From contig CAJXLT010000015.1 in NCBI GenBank assembly GCA_913056365.1, positions 1-64,000 on the forward strand: a stretch of 64,000 bases of DNA, written 5' to 3'. This DNA comes from an uncultured Paenibacillaceae bacterium. GTDB lineage: Bacteria > Bacillota > Bacilli > Paenibacillales > K13. Below, piece after piece: positions 45,355 to 52,276 of this stretch (position 1 is the stretch's first letter; the number at the start of each line of letters is the position of its first letter). A program made the position numbers and the translations under genes. The notes below the pieces were generated by a model. The model searched no databases. It worked only from the letters and a program-made list of their open reading frames with translations, and was not told the origin of the DNA.

Positions 45355-45369
45355 AGAGGGAGGGAAGGC

Positions 45370-46491
45370 ATGTCTATCTTATTGATGATCGGTTGGGTAG
45401 TCATCATAGTTGGCTTGATTGGCGGAGCGCTCATGTATGGGGCGTCATCGATGCTCCCAGCGCCGCAGCATAGACGGCAGCCGCTGCCGAGGATATCGAT
45501 TATTGTACCGGCTCGCAATGAAGAAGGCAGAATAGAGGCCTTGTTGCAGTCGTTAGAGCGGCAAAGCTATCAGCAATTCGAACTTATTGTCGTCGATGAT
45601 GGCTCGACAGACCGCACCGTCATCGTAGCGGAACGGTACCGTGCAGTTGTCCTGCACAATGACGCTATTGAACATAATGGTTCAGGTAAATCCTATGCAT
45701 GCTGGACGGGAGCGAAGAGGGCAAGAGGAAAATGGTTATTGTTCTTGGACGCGGATACTCAATTCGATCATAACACCAGTCTGGAGACCTTGTTGGCATC
45801 CTATGCGGAACATGGCGCTACAGGCATACTGTCGGTACAACCGTATCACAGGATGAAGCGGATCTATGAGAACTTCTCCGCTATATTCAACATCATGGTC
45901 ATGGTCGGCATCAATGTATTCACCCCATGGAAGGGGAAGCTGCCAGCAGCAGGCGCCTTCGGTCCTTGTCTATTGTGCGACAGAGAGGAATACTTCGCAG
46001 CGGGCGGTCATCAGCAAGCGACAGATGCGATCATGGATGACTTTGCTCTTGCAGATACGTTCCGCGACAAGCAGCTTCCGTTATATTGTTATGGGGGCAT
46101 GGGGATTATATCGTTCCGCATGTATCCAGAAGGTTGGCGTCAGTTAATAGAAGGCTGGACGAAGAACTTCGCCACAGCATCGGAATCGACGCATAGGGTC
46201 GTCATGCTTCTCATTAACCTTTGGATGTGTGGCGGTATGGCAGCGACTACGGGGCTTGTCCTCTCCCTATATCAATCGAACCTGTTCGCGTTAGGGATCA
46301 GCATGATTGCTTATTTGCTCTATGCTGGACAGACCCTGTACCTTGCTAGGAAGACAGGTCAATTTCATGGATGGATGTTTCTTTTCTTTCCTCTATTCTT
46401 ATTGTTCTTTACCAGTGTCTTCGTCTACTCCCTGTACAGGACGAAGATCATGCGCAGCGTAACCTGGAAGGGAAGGAAGATTAAAGTGTAA
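45370..46491 (+). CDS. crtQ: 4,4'-diaponeurosporenoate glycosyltransferase CrtQ
   Basis: A 373-residue family 2 glycosyltransferase with one N-terminal and about three C-terminal membrane helices. The GT-A core shows SIIVPARNEEGRIEALLQSL, LIVVDDGSTDRT, the DXD in FLDADTQF, and a later MDDFALAD. It adds glucose to the carotenoid carboxylate at the membrane. It is one ribosome-site length after aldH. Confidence 0.9.
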   Translation: MSILLMIGWVVIIVGLIGGALMYGASSMLPAPQHRRQPLPRISIIVPARNEEGRIEALLQSLERQSYQQFELIVVDDGSTDRTVIVAERYRAVVLHNDAIEHNGSGKSYACWTGAKRARGKWLLFLDADTQFDHNTSLETLLASYAEHGATGILSVQPYHRMKRIYENFSAIFNIMVMVGINVFTPWKGKLPAAGAFGPCLLCDREEYFAAGGHQQATDAIMDDFALADTFRDKQLPLYCYGGMGIISFRMYPEGWRQLIEGWTKNFATASESTHRVVMLLINLWMCGGMAATTGLVLSLYQSNLFALGISMIAYLLYAGQTLYLARKTGQFHGWMFLFFPLFLLFFTSVFVYSLYRTKIMRSVTWKGRKIKV

Positions 46492-46512
46492 AGAGGGAAG
46501 GCGGTCGCTGCT

Positions 46513-47004
46513 ATGCCAATCGTATCCTTGCCCGTCATGTGGATCGTTATTCTCGATGTGGCAGCATGGGGCTTGTTTCATATGGTGATTTCTATTCTTT
46601 GTTATAGAATTCCGATACGGTTCTTCCAACGGGATTCCGCGTGGTTTGCCATTGCAGCATGGGAAAGATCGGGTCAACTATGGCAGCAGCTGGTAGCGGT
46701 GAAGAAGTGGAAGGCGCATATACCGGATGGCGCAAGCTTATTTAAGTTCGGCTATAAGAAAACAACGTTGCCTGCACTGGATCAAGACAATCTTCGACTG
46801 TTCGCTGATGAGACCAAGAGAGCCGAGCTAACGCATTGGTTGTCCATACTGCCAGCCCCGCTCTTCTTCATATGGAACCCGATCTGGGCGGGGTGGGTCA
46901 TGATTGGCTATGCATTGGCTTTCAACCTCCCCTTTATTATCGTGCAACGGTACAATCGGGCAAGATTGGAAGTGCTGTTGGATCGACGGGGTTCTCGCGT
47001 GTGA
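46513..47004 (+). CDS. crtO: Glycosyl-4,4'-diaponeurosporenoate acyltransferase CrtO
   Basis: A 163-residue membrane protein of the CrtO family: hydrophobic helices at both ends and a conserved middle with WERSGQLWQQLVAVKKWKAH, FKFGYKKTTL and WLSILPAPLFFIWNP. It acylates the sugar to finish a staphyloxanthin-type pigment. It is the last gene of the operon and the length matches known CrtO. Confidence 0.9.
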   Translation: MPIVSLPVMWIVILDVAAWGLFHMVISILCYRIPIRFFQRDSAWFAIAAWERSGQLWQQLVAVKKWKAHIPDGASLFKFGYKKTTLPALDQDNLRLFADETKRAELTHWLSILPAPLFFIWNPIWAGWVMIGYALAFNLPFIIVQRYNRARLEVLLDRRGSRV

Positions 47005-47020
47005 ACGTCGTAGGAAGGGC

Positions 47021-47109
47021 AGTATGGGATTTATTTGCGACAGACCGATGAATATATAGCGGTTGAATCGTCTATATCTATGAGACGTAATAAGTTTCAA
47101 TCCCATACT
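47021..47109. promoter_or_regulatory. Perfect 11-bp inverted repeat enclosing a 67-bp leader
   Basis: AGTATGGGATT (47021-47031) and AATCCCATACT (47099-47109) are perfect arms. The right arm ends two bases before the GAGGAGG ribosome site of the next gene. It could be a leader RNA stem or the end of the crt transcript; there is no T-tract. Confidence 0.4.
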
Positions 47110-47125
47110 CGAGGAGGAACAAGTC

Positions 47126-47545
47126 ATGACAGTTAAAGTAACCCCTTATATCACTTTAGAGGGACGCGCGAAGGAAGCGATTCAGTTCTACGGAGATGTA
47201 TTGAACGGAGAAGTCCTCTCCATGATGACTTATGGCGACATGCCGGAGATGCCCAATACGTTCACGGACGAATTGAAGAATCTTGTGGCGCATGCCAAGT
47301 TGAGAATCGGTGACACCGAGCTCATGCTATCAGATTCGCCAGTCGGTACGCCGGTTGAAAGTGGGAAGAGGGTCACGATTTGCATCACAACGAACGATGT
47401 GGAGCATGGCAGACAAATTTTCGAGGCGTTGCGGCAAGGCGGACAAGTGAATATGCCTTTTCAAGAAGCACCATTCAGCCCAGGATTCGGCGATGTCACG
47501 GATCAATTCGGCGTGACGTTCCAAGTCTACTCAGAGATTGACTAG
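47126..47545 (+). CDS. VOC-superfamily (PhnB-like) protein
   Basis: A 139-residue protein of the glyoxalase/bleomycin-resistance fold. VTPYITLEGRAKEAIQFYGD starts the first half-module, and FGDVTDQFGVTFQVYSE ends the second, both as in the PhnB/YjdN group. Members have diverse or unknown substrates, so no reaction is assigned. It has a strong GAGGAGG site and its own terminator. Confidence 0.85.
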   Translation: MTVKVTPYITLEGRAKEAIQFYGDVLNGEVLSMMTYGDMPEMPNTFTDELKNLVAHAKLRIGDTELMLSDSPVGTPVESGKRVTICITTNDVEHGRQIFEALRQGGQVNMPFQEAPFSPGFGDVTDQFGVTFQVYSEID

Positions 47546-47561
47546 GTATAGAATGAACAGG

Positions 47562-47594
47562 AGGAGTCGTCCCTTAGCGGGTGCGACTCCTTAT
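47562..47594 (+). terminator. Terminator after the VOC gene
   Basis: AGGAGTCG (47562-47569) pairs with CGACTCCT (47584-47591), followed by a short T-rich run. Confidence 0.6.
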
Positions 47595-47720
47595 TTGTAT
47601 GTTATCCATTCCTCCGCTACTTATTGGCTGTTCTATGCCCTTCTTCATGAATAACTTGTTCGACTATCCGCAGGCATTCACAACTTCAGGGTACGTTCGG
47701 GAGGAAAAGCCTGCATAATT

Positions 47721-47767
47721 GAGTTAATTTCATCATAATGCACAAGTTGTAATTATGAAATTAACTC
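47721..47767. repeat. Perfect 13-bp AT-rich inverted repeat
   Basis: GAGTTAATTTCAT (47721-47733) and ATGAAATTAACTC (47755-47767) surround 21 bases, ~100 bp upstream of the XRE gene at 47864. A further partial ATAAT/ATTAT pairing extends the stem. It is a candidate operator or leader hairpin; the rest of the 47595-47863 gap holds nothing I can name. Confidence 0.5.
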
Positions 47768-47863
47768 GGATCGCAGGAATTTTTTTGAAAGCCATACAAC
47801 TAAGGGATGATTGGAAACATCGAAACTATGATTTCAATTAACAATGAGGAAGGAGGACCCACG

Positions 47864-48151
47864 ATGAAACTTGACGATTTTATGCAAGAGATCGGCGAAA
47901 ATACTATTGAAACAGAAACAATCCGGCAAATTGCACGAATGGTTTCTGAAATGGTAAAGCGTCGAAAATTACTTGGACTCATTCAAGAAGAAGTTTCCAA
48001 GAGAGCGGGTCTGTCTCAAGCGCAGATTGCACGATTAGAGAACAGTTCACAAGTTCCTCGGGTAGATACATTGATGAAAGTAGCCATAGCCCTTGGCATG
48101 AACATTGAATTGAAAGAAATGGATGAACAAGCAGCTGCTGTTAATCGTTGA
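47864..48151 (+). CDS. XRE-family regulator (HigA-like)
   Basis: A 95-residue protein. The HTH reads LLGLIQEEVSKRAGLSQAQI ARLENSS, followed by VPRVDTLMKVAIALG and a short acidic tail, as in HigA-type antitoxins. ATG 47864 has AAGGAGGA six bases before it. No toxin gene adjoins it: the only upstream coding-like stretch is a 28-codon frame (47755-47841) that I cannot identify. It may be a solitary regulator or the survivor of a toxin-antitoxin pair. Confidence 0.8.
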   Translation: MKLDDFMQEIGENTIETETIRQIARMVSEMVKRRKLLGLIQEEVSKRAGLSQAQIARLENSSQVPRVDTLMKVAIALGMNIELKEMDEQAAAVNR

Positions 48152-48183
48152 ATGGGGTCGTCCGAATTCGGACGACCCCATTC
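48150..48183. terminator. Bidirectional hairpin between convergent genes
   Basis: A perfect 34-bp palindrome with arms GAATGGGGTCGTCCGAA / TTCGGACGACCCCATTC. T-tracts are short on both sides. Confidence 0.65.
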
Positions 48184-48210
48184 TCACACACCGTGACAGG
48201 CAGGTATAAA

Positions 48211-48294
48211 CTACACGACCGGTCGAACAACAAGTTCATTCACATCGACATTGGCTGGTTGCCCGACGGCATAAGCAATTGAACGGGCAATTGC
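48211..48294 (-). pseudogene. Detached C-terminal coding tail of the SDR gene
   Basis: Twenty-eight codons including TAG continue the SDR frame after the internal TAA. They encode AIARSIAYAVGQPANVDVNE and LVVRPVV, matching the family's C-terminal helix and strand. No separate start or ribosome site is seen. Confidence 0.75.
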
Positions 48295-48301
48295 TTATGC
48301 C
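48268..48301. repeat. Perfect 14-bp inverted repeat containing the premature stop of the SDR gene
   Basis: GGCATAAGCAATTG (48268-48281) and CAATTGCTTATGCC (48288-48301) surround AACGGG. The minus-strand TAA that ends the SDR frame (48295-48297) lies inside one arm. Confidence 0.8.
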
Positions 48302-48942
48302 GGCAATGCGATGCGCCGATACTCTTTCATGAATTCCTTCGCTTCCTTATCTGTGATTGTCTCGGCCAGCTCGGACTCTGTTACGCCTGGTGACACTAGG
48401 GACACACGGATATTATGACCTGCAACTTCTTGCCGCAGTCCGTCCGTTATCGCCCGTACTGCGTATTTGGTTGCGCAGTATATTGCTGCGGTGGGAGACA
48501 CTTCATATGCGCCGATCGAGGCGACATTGACGAATTGCCCGAAGCCTTGTTCCTTCATGACCGGGAGTCCGGCGGCAATACCGTGTAGAACACCGCGAAT
48601 ATTGACATCAATCATGCGGTTCCACTCCTCAATCTTCAATGCTCCCAAAGGCGAGAGCGGCATGATGCCAGCATTGTTCACGATAGCGTCCAATCGCCCG
48701 AACTGGTTGATCGCCAATTCGACGATTGATTGCATCTGCTGGAGTTCAGTGACGTCAAGCTGTTGAACGGCAACGGAACCGCCTTCCTTACGAATGGTTG
48801 ATGCAAGAGTCTCAAGCTTCTCTATCCGTCGTGCGCCGATAACTACATGAGCCCCTTCAAGGGCTAGCAAACTGGCCGTTGCTTCGCCAATTCCGCTGCT
48901 AGCGCCTGTAATGAGAATCGATTTACCCTCGAGCGCCGTCAT
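48295..48942 (-). CDS. Short-chain dehydrogenase truncated by a nonsense codon
   Basis: A classical SDR: TGASSGIG cofactor turn near residue 11, NNAG near 85, catalytic Ser in NVASIGAYE and YxxxK in YCATK. The frame stops with TAA after RIALPA, where the family normally continues with Glu and ~25 more residues. The same frame is open beyond the stop to 48211 (AIARSIAYAVGQPANVDVNE), exactly the usual SDR ending. The full gene would be 48211-48942 (243 codons). The missing C-terminus normally lines the dimer face, so function is doubtful without readthrough. ATG 48942 follows AAGGAG by nine bases. Confidence 0.85.
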   Translation of the reverse strand: MTALEGKSILITGASSGIGEATASLLALEGAHVVIGARRIEKLETLASTIRKEGGSVAVQQLDVTELQQMQSIVELAINQFGRLDAIVNNAGIMPLSPLGALKIEEWNRMIDVNIRGVLHGIAAGLPVMKEQGFGQFVNVASIGAYEVSPTAAIYCATKYAVRAITDGLRQEVAGHNIRVSLVSPGVTESELAETITDKEAKEFMKEYRRIALPA

Positions 48943-48968
48943 AATATCTCGCTCCTTTTTTTCATCCA

Positions 48969-49343
48969 TTATTGTTCCCGATAGAGAATCATACCCGCAT
49001 GATATAGCACCCCGTCGATGAAATCGCCGTCGGCTGTGAAGCCGGTGTCATCTACATACTCGATATGATCGCCATCGATGGTATAGCTGCCTTGATAAGC
49101 GCTTTGCCGGTCGCCGCGTGCTTCGTCGTACCGTCCGTTCGGCAGCAGCTCGTGTCGGATATAGCCGTCTTCGGTCACCCACATGCCGACATAAGGGTGC
49201 TCGTGTTCCATCTCGGCATTCATGCCGTTCTCTCCCTCCTTATCCGAGTGCCCGATCGTGTTCGAATCTTGGCAGGACGGAATAGTCAAAGTGCTGAACA
49301 GAAGAGTAAGTAACAGGAGCTTAGTTATCGCCCTCACCTCCAA
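48969..49343 (-). CDS. Atu4866-domain putative lipoprotein
   Basis: About 124 residues. A hydrophobic N-terminus (LLLLTLLFSTLTIPSC) ends in a possible lipobox Cys. The mature part GMWVTEDGYIRHELLPNGRY and IEYVDDTGFTADGDF follows the Atu4866 family, small proteins often beside SDR genes in AraC-controlled clusters, as here. Function is unknown. The TTG at 49343 is the longest start; a GTG six bases inside is also possible because the GGAGGTGAGG stretch could serve either. Confidence 0.7.
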   Translation of the reverse strand: MEVRAITKLLLLTLLFSTLTIPSCQDSNTIGHSDKEGENGMNAEMEHEHPYVGMWVTEDGYIRHELLPNGRYDEARGDRQSAYQGSYTIDGDHIEYVDDTGFTADGDFIDGVLYHAGMILYREQ

Positions 49344-49478
49344 TCCATTGCTTACTCCCCTTCATTATGACGCGATTCGATTATTAGGCGGTAGCGGGAA
49401 GATACGAGGCGCTTGCCTAATCCTACAAAAAATCATACAGTAAAAAGCAAGATACTATGAATGTGGGGGCGCAAGAGT

Positions 49479-50411
49479 ATGGAAATTCGATCCACTTACC
49501 GAAGCGGTGAATTGGCTGAGAGGATAGGACGGTATGTCACAACAGATGGTACACATGAAATGTCGATTCCAGGCTTGCGCTTTATTCGCGCCTCGCGGAT
49601 TTCTGAGCCGGTTCATGCTGTCTACGAACCGTCGCTATGTGTGGTGGCTCAAGGATCGAAAGTAGTTTCACTAGGGGGCAGGAGCTATACGTACGATCCG
49701 GCTAGTTATTTGACGGCATCCGTCCATTTGCCTATTACAGGTCAAGTAGTAGAGGCTTCGCCGGAAGCACCTTATTTATGTGTACAATTGCAGCTAGATA
49801 TGAATCAGGTTCTTGAAGTGATAGAACGTTCGAATCAAGTGCGGAAGCCAGCGCGTAAGCTTGGAAGCGGCTTGGTCGTAAGTCGGCTAACCGAATCGCT
49901 CCTGGACGCAGTTCTAAGGCTTGTCCGGATGCTGGATGCGCCGCAAGATATTCCCGTGCTTGCCTCCGGCGTCATCCGTGAGATCGTATACCGCTTGCTT
50001 CAGGATGAACAGAATGCAGCGATCAAGCAGTTCGCGCTACTGGGCAGTCAGGCTCAGCGGATTGCGAAGGTGATTGAGCGGCTGAACCGAGAATTTACAC
50101 AATCCATACGTGTAGAAGCGCTTGCGGAGGAAGCCCGTATGAGTGTATCGTCTTTGTACAATTGTTTCAAGGAAGTCACGGGCATGAGTCCGATTCAATA
50201 TCAAAAGCAACTTCGTCTTCAAGAAGCGCGTCGGCTGCTCTTCACGGAAAACCTAGAAGCGGCAGAGGCGGCTTTTCAAGTCGGCTACGAAAGTCCCTCG
50301 CACTTCAGCCGGGAATATACGCGCAAATTTGGCTTGCCCCCGATGAAAGATCTTCTGCGTCTGCGCGAAACGTTAAATGGAAGAAATCAGACATTTTCTA
50401 AATACAAATGA
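49479..50411 (+). CDS. AraC-family regulator with AraC_N (cupin) domain
   Basis: A 310-residue regulator. The N-terminal AraC_N domain shows SEPVHAVYEPSLCVVAQGSK and GQVVEASPEAPYLCVQLQLD. The C-terminal double HTH reads VEALAEEARMSVSSLYNCFK and AAFQVGYESPSHFSREYTRK. It is divergent from the Atu4866/SDR genes, a common pairing in which the regulator controls them in response to an unknown ligand. Confidence 0.88.
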   Translation: MEIRSTYRSGELAERIGRYVTTDGTHEMSIPGLRFIRASRISEPVHAVYEPSLCVVAQGSKVVSLGGRSYTYDPASYLTASVHLPITGQVVEASPEAPYLCVQLQLDMNQVLEVIERSNQVRKPARKLGSGLVVSRLTESLLDAVLRLVRMLDAPQDIPVLASGVIREIVYRLLQDEQNAAIKQFALLGSQAQRIAKVIERLNREFTQSIRVEALAEEARMSVSSLYNCFKEVTGMSPIQYQKQLRLQEARRLLFTENLEAAEAAFQVGYESPSHFSREYTRKFGLPPMKDLLRLRETLNGRNQTFSKYK

Positions 50412-50492
50412 ATTTCCGCTTGCACCTTACGTAACGTCATCTTTTATACTACAATTACCGGTAAACAGTTAGCGCTAACGAAGGAGTTTCGT

Positions 50493-50999
50493 ATGACACG
50501 ACATTGGAAGGTGGGGGACCTTGCCAAGCTAACGGGTCTCACCGTGCGAACGTTGCGATTTTACGATCAGACAGGCTTGTTCTCGCCATCTAGCCAGACG
50601 GAATCCGGTCACAGGCTGTACGATGAATCGGATCTGTCGCGTCTGCAGCAGATCGTATCGCTCAAGGAATTGGGTTTATCTCTGGAGGAAATCAAGTCTG
50701 TTCTGAACGATGAGCAATTCAGCCCGCTAGAGATTGTCAACCTGCAGATGGCCCGGATCAAGGATCACATGAAGCGTCAGCAGCAGATCCTTGAGCAGCT
50801 CCAGCATGTATCCAAGTCGATGCAGAGGAATGTGCCTGTAACGGTGGAAGACTTCACCGAGCTGTTGCAGGCGATGAAGAAGAGTCATGAGAAGTTAGTT
50901 GTCGAGCGGCGCATGAGCTGGGAGCATCGTCTGAATATACTTGGGCAATTCATTGTGCAAGAGGAACAACAATCGAAAGACGAGGAGGACTTACAATGA
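50493..50999 (+). CDS. MerR-family regulator
   Basis: A 168-residue protein. The HTH WKVGDLAKLTGLTVRTLRFY and wing SGHRLYDESDLSRLQQI are typical, followed by a coiled-coil dimerisation helix (EIVNLQMARIKDHMKRQQQI). No effector-binding domain or metal-binding Cys is seen. Its stop overlaps the next start (ATGA), so it is translated with two SRPBCC genes and probably regulates them. Confidence 0.88.
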   Translation: MTRHWKVGDLAKLTGLTVRTLRFYDQTGLFSPSSQTESGHRLYDESDLSRLQQIVSLKELGLSLEEIKSVLNDEQFSPLEIVNLQMARIKDHMKRQQQILEQLQHVSKSMQRNVPVTVEDFTELLQAMKKSHEKLVVERRMSWEHRLNILGQFIVQEEQQSKDEEDLQ

Positions 51000-51427
51000 G
51001 CGAAAGATTTGTCAAACACGCGACCTTCGTAGTGGAGCGGACGTACGAAGCCTCACCTGCGAAGGTATATGAAGCATGGGCTGACCCAGATGCCAAGGTG
51101 AAATGGTTCTCGAAGCCTGACATCTTCGAATTTCGAGTAGGGGGGCGCGAATACAGCAGTGGCGGACCGCCAGAAGGACCCGTCTTTACTTATGACGCCT
51201 GCTATCAGGAGATTGTGCCGGAGCAGCGCATCGTCTACAGCTATTCCTTGGATTCAGGGGATACGCGCATCTCTGTATCGCTGACCACAGTCGAGCTTAT
51301 CCCGGTCGAGCAGGGGACGAAGCTGATCTTCACCGAGCAAGGGACGTTCTTCGACGGGCACGATACGCCAGAAGTGCGTGAGCATGGCACGAATGAGTTG
51401 TTGGATGCACTGGGCAAGTCACTTTAA
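50996..51427 (+). CDS. SRPBCC (AHSA1-like) protein 1
   Basis: A 143-residue protein of the Aha1-C/START-like fold. VVERTYEASPAKVYEAWADP and VKWFSKPDIFEFRVGGREYS are family hallmarks. Such proteins bind hydrophobic ligands; the ligand is unknown. It lies between the MerR gene and a second SRPBCC gene in one operon. Confidence 0.87.
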   Translation: MSERFVKHATFVVERTYEASPAKVYEAWADPDAKVKWFSKPDIFEFRVGGREYSSGGPPEGPVFTYDACYQEIVPEQRIVYSYSLDSGDTRISVSLTTVELIPVEQGTKLIFTEQGTFFDGHDTPEVREHGTNELLDALGKSL

Positions 51428-51442
51428 TAGGGAGGAATGACG

Positions 51443-51895
51443 ATGACAGCTATTCTTGGTGAGAATGAAATCATATCTTCACGTGAATTCGACTTTCCCC
51501 GGGAGCAGGTGTATGAAGCGTGGACCAATCCTGACCTGTTGGCACGCTGGTGGGGGCCGAAGGGATTCACGAATACGTTCCACGAATTTGATTGCAAGCC
51601 GGGCGGCACATGGCGATTCGTCATGCACGGACCGGATGGCGTGGACTATCCGAATCACAGCGTATTTGAAGAAGTTGTGCCGGTGGAGCGTATCGTACTC
51701 AGGCATTTGTCCGACCACGAATTTCTAGTGAGAGCTACATTCGAGGATCTGGGCGGTCGAACCAAGCTGACATTCCGTCAGAAATTTATGAACGAGGCAG
51801 ATTTCGAGCAAGCCAAGCCGTATTGTATCGAAGGCAATGAACAAAATTTCGATCGGCTGAATGCACTGTTAAATGAAGTGAATGGTAAGATGTAA
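51443..51895 (+). CDS. SRPBCC (AHSA1-like) protein 2
   Basis: A 150-residue paralogue of the previous product: REFDFPREQVYEAWTNPDLL, ARWWGPKGFTNTFHEFDCKP and RWVx-type turns. ATG 51443 has GGGAGGA at six bases; ATG 51437 is too close to that site. The two paralogues may form a heterodimer or act in sequence. Confidence 0.87.
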   Translation: MTAILGENEIISSREFDFPREQVYEAWTNPDLLARWWGPKGFTNTFHEFDCKPGGTWRFVMHGPDGVDYPNHSVFEEVVPVERIVLRHLSDHEFLVRATFEDLGGRTKLTFRQKFMNEADFEQAKPYCIEGNEQNFDRLNALLNEVNGKM

Positions 51896-51900
51896 GTGGG

Positions 51901-51924
51901 AGGGTACCGGAAGGTACCCTTTTC
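51901..51924 (+). terminator. Terminator of the MerR-SRPBCC operon
   Basis: AGGGTACC (51901-51908) - GGAA - GGTACCCT (51913-51920), then TTT. The following 350-bp gap holds an 8-bp dyad (GCAATGTC at 51985, GACATTGC at 52016) and the cre-like site, otherwise nothing clear. Confidence 0.75.
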
Positions 51925-52216
51925 CGCTTTCCTATGATGGAACGGAAGGGATAATAGGCTTGTATAAGAGAGGCACTCCTAGCCGCAATGTCGTTAAGTT
52001 AACGCTTGACTTCATGACATTGCGCCTGAGCGAGTGTCTTTTTGCTGTGTCGAAGGAGGTTCTTGGAAAAGTCGATTTTTACTGTTTTTGGTCGAACTTC
52101 ATTTTCGCAGAAATAAGATATTTAAAAAGCACACTAGATTCTATAGTTATCCAAGTAAAACGCAAGTGTAGCATACGATAGAATGAAAGGTACGTGAGAA
52201 AGGGTATGCGTACAAT

Positions 52217-52230
52217 TGTAAGCGCTTCAC
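52217..52230 (+). promoter_or_regulatory. cre-like (CcpA) site upstream of the xylanase
   Basis: TGTAAGCGCTTCAC matches the first eleven positions of the Gram-positive cre consensus TGWAANCGNTNWCA and has the palindromic AAGCGCTT core. Catabolite repression of a xylanase would be expected. Confidence 0.5.
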
Positions 52231-52276
52231 TTGCTCCGTGACATATCCAAAAATCACTTAAGGGGGAATGCAACAA

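Noticed and set aside
47755-47841. 28-codon frame before the HigA-like gene as a possible HigB toxin
   Set aside because: Far too short for a RelE/HigB protein and open only within this stretch; upstream there is an in-frame stop and an inverted repeat.
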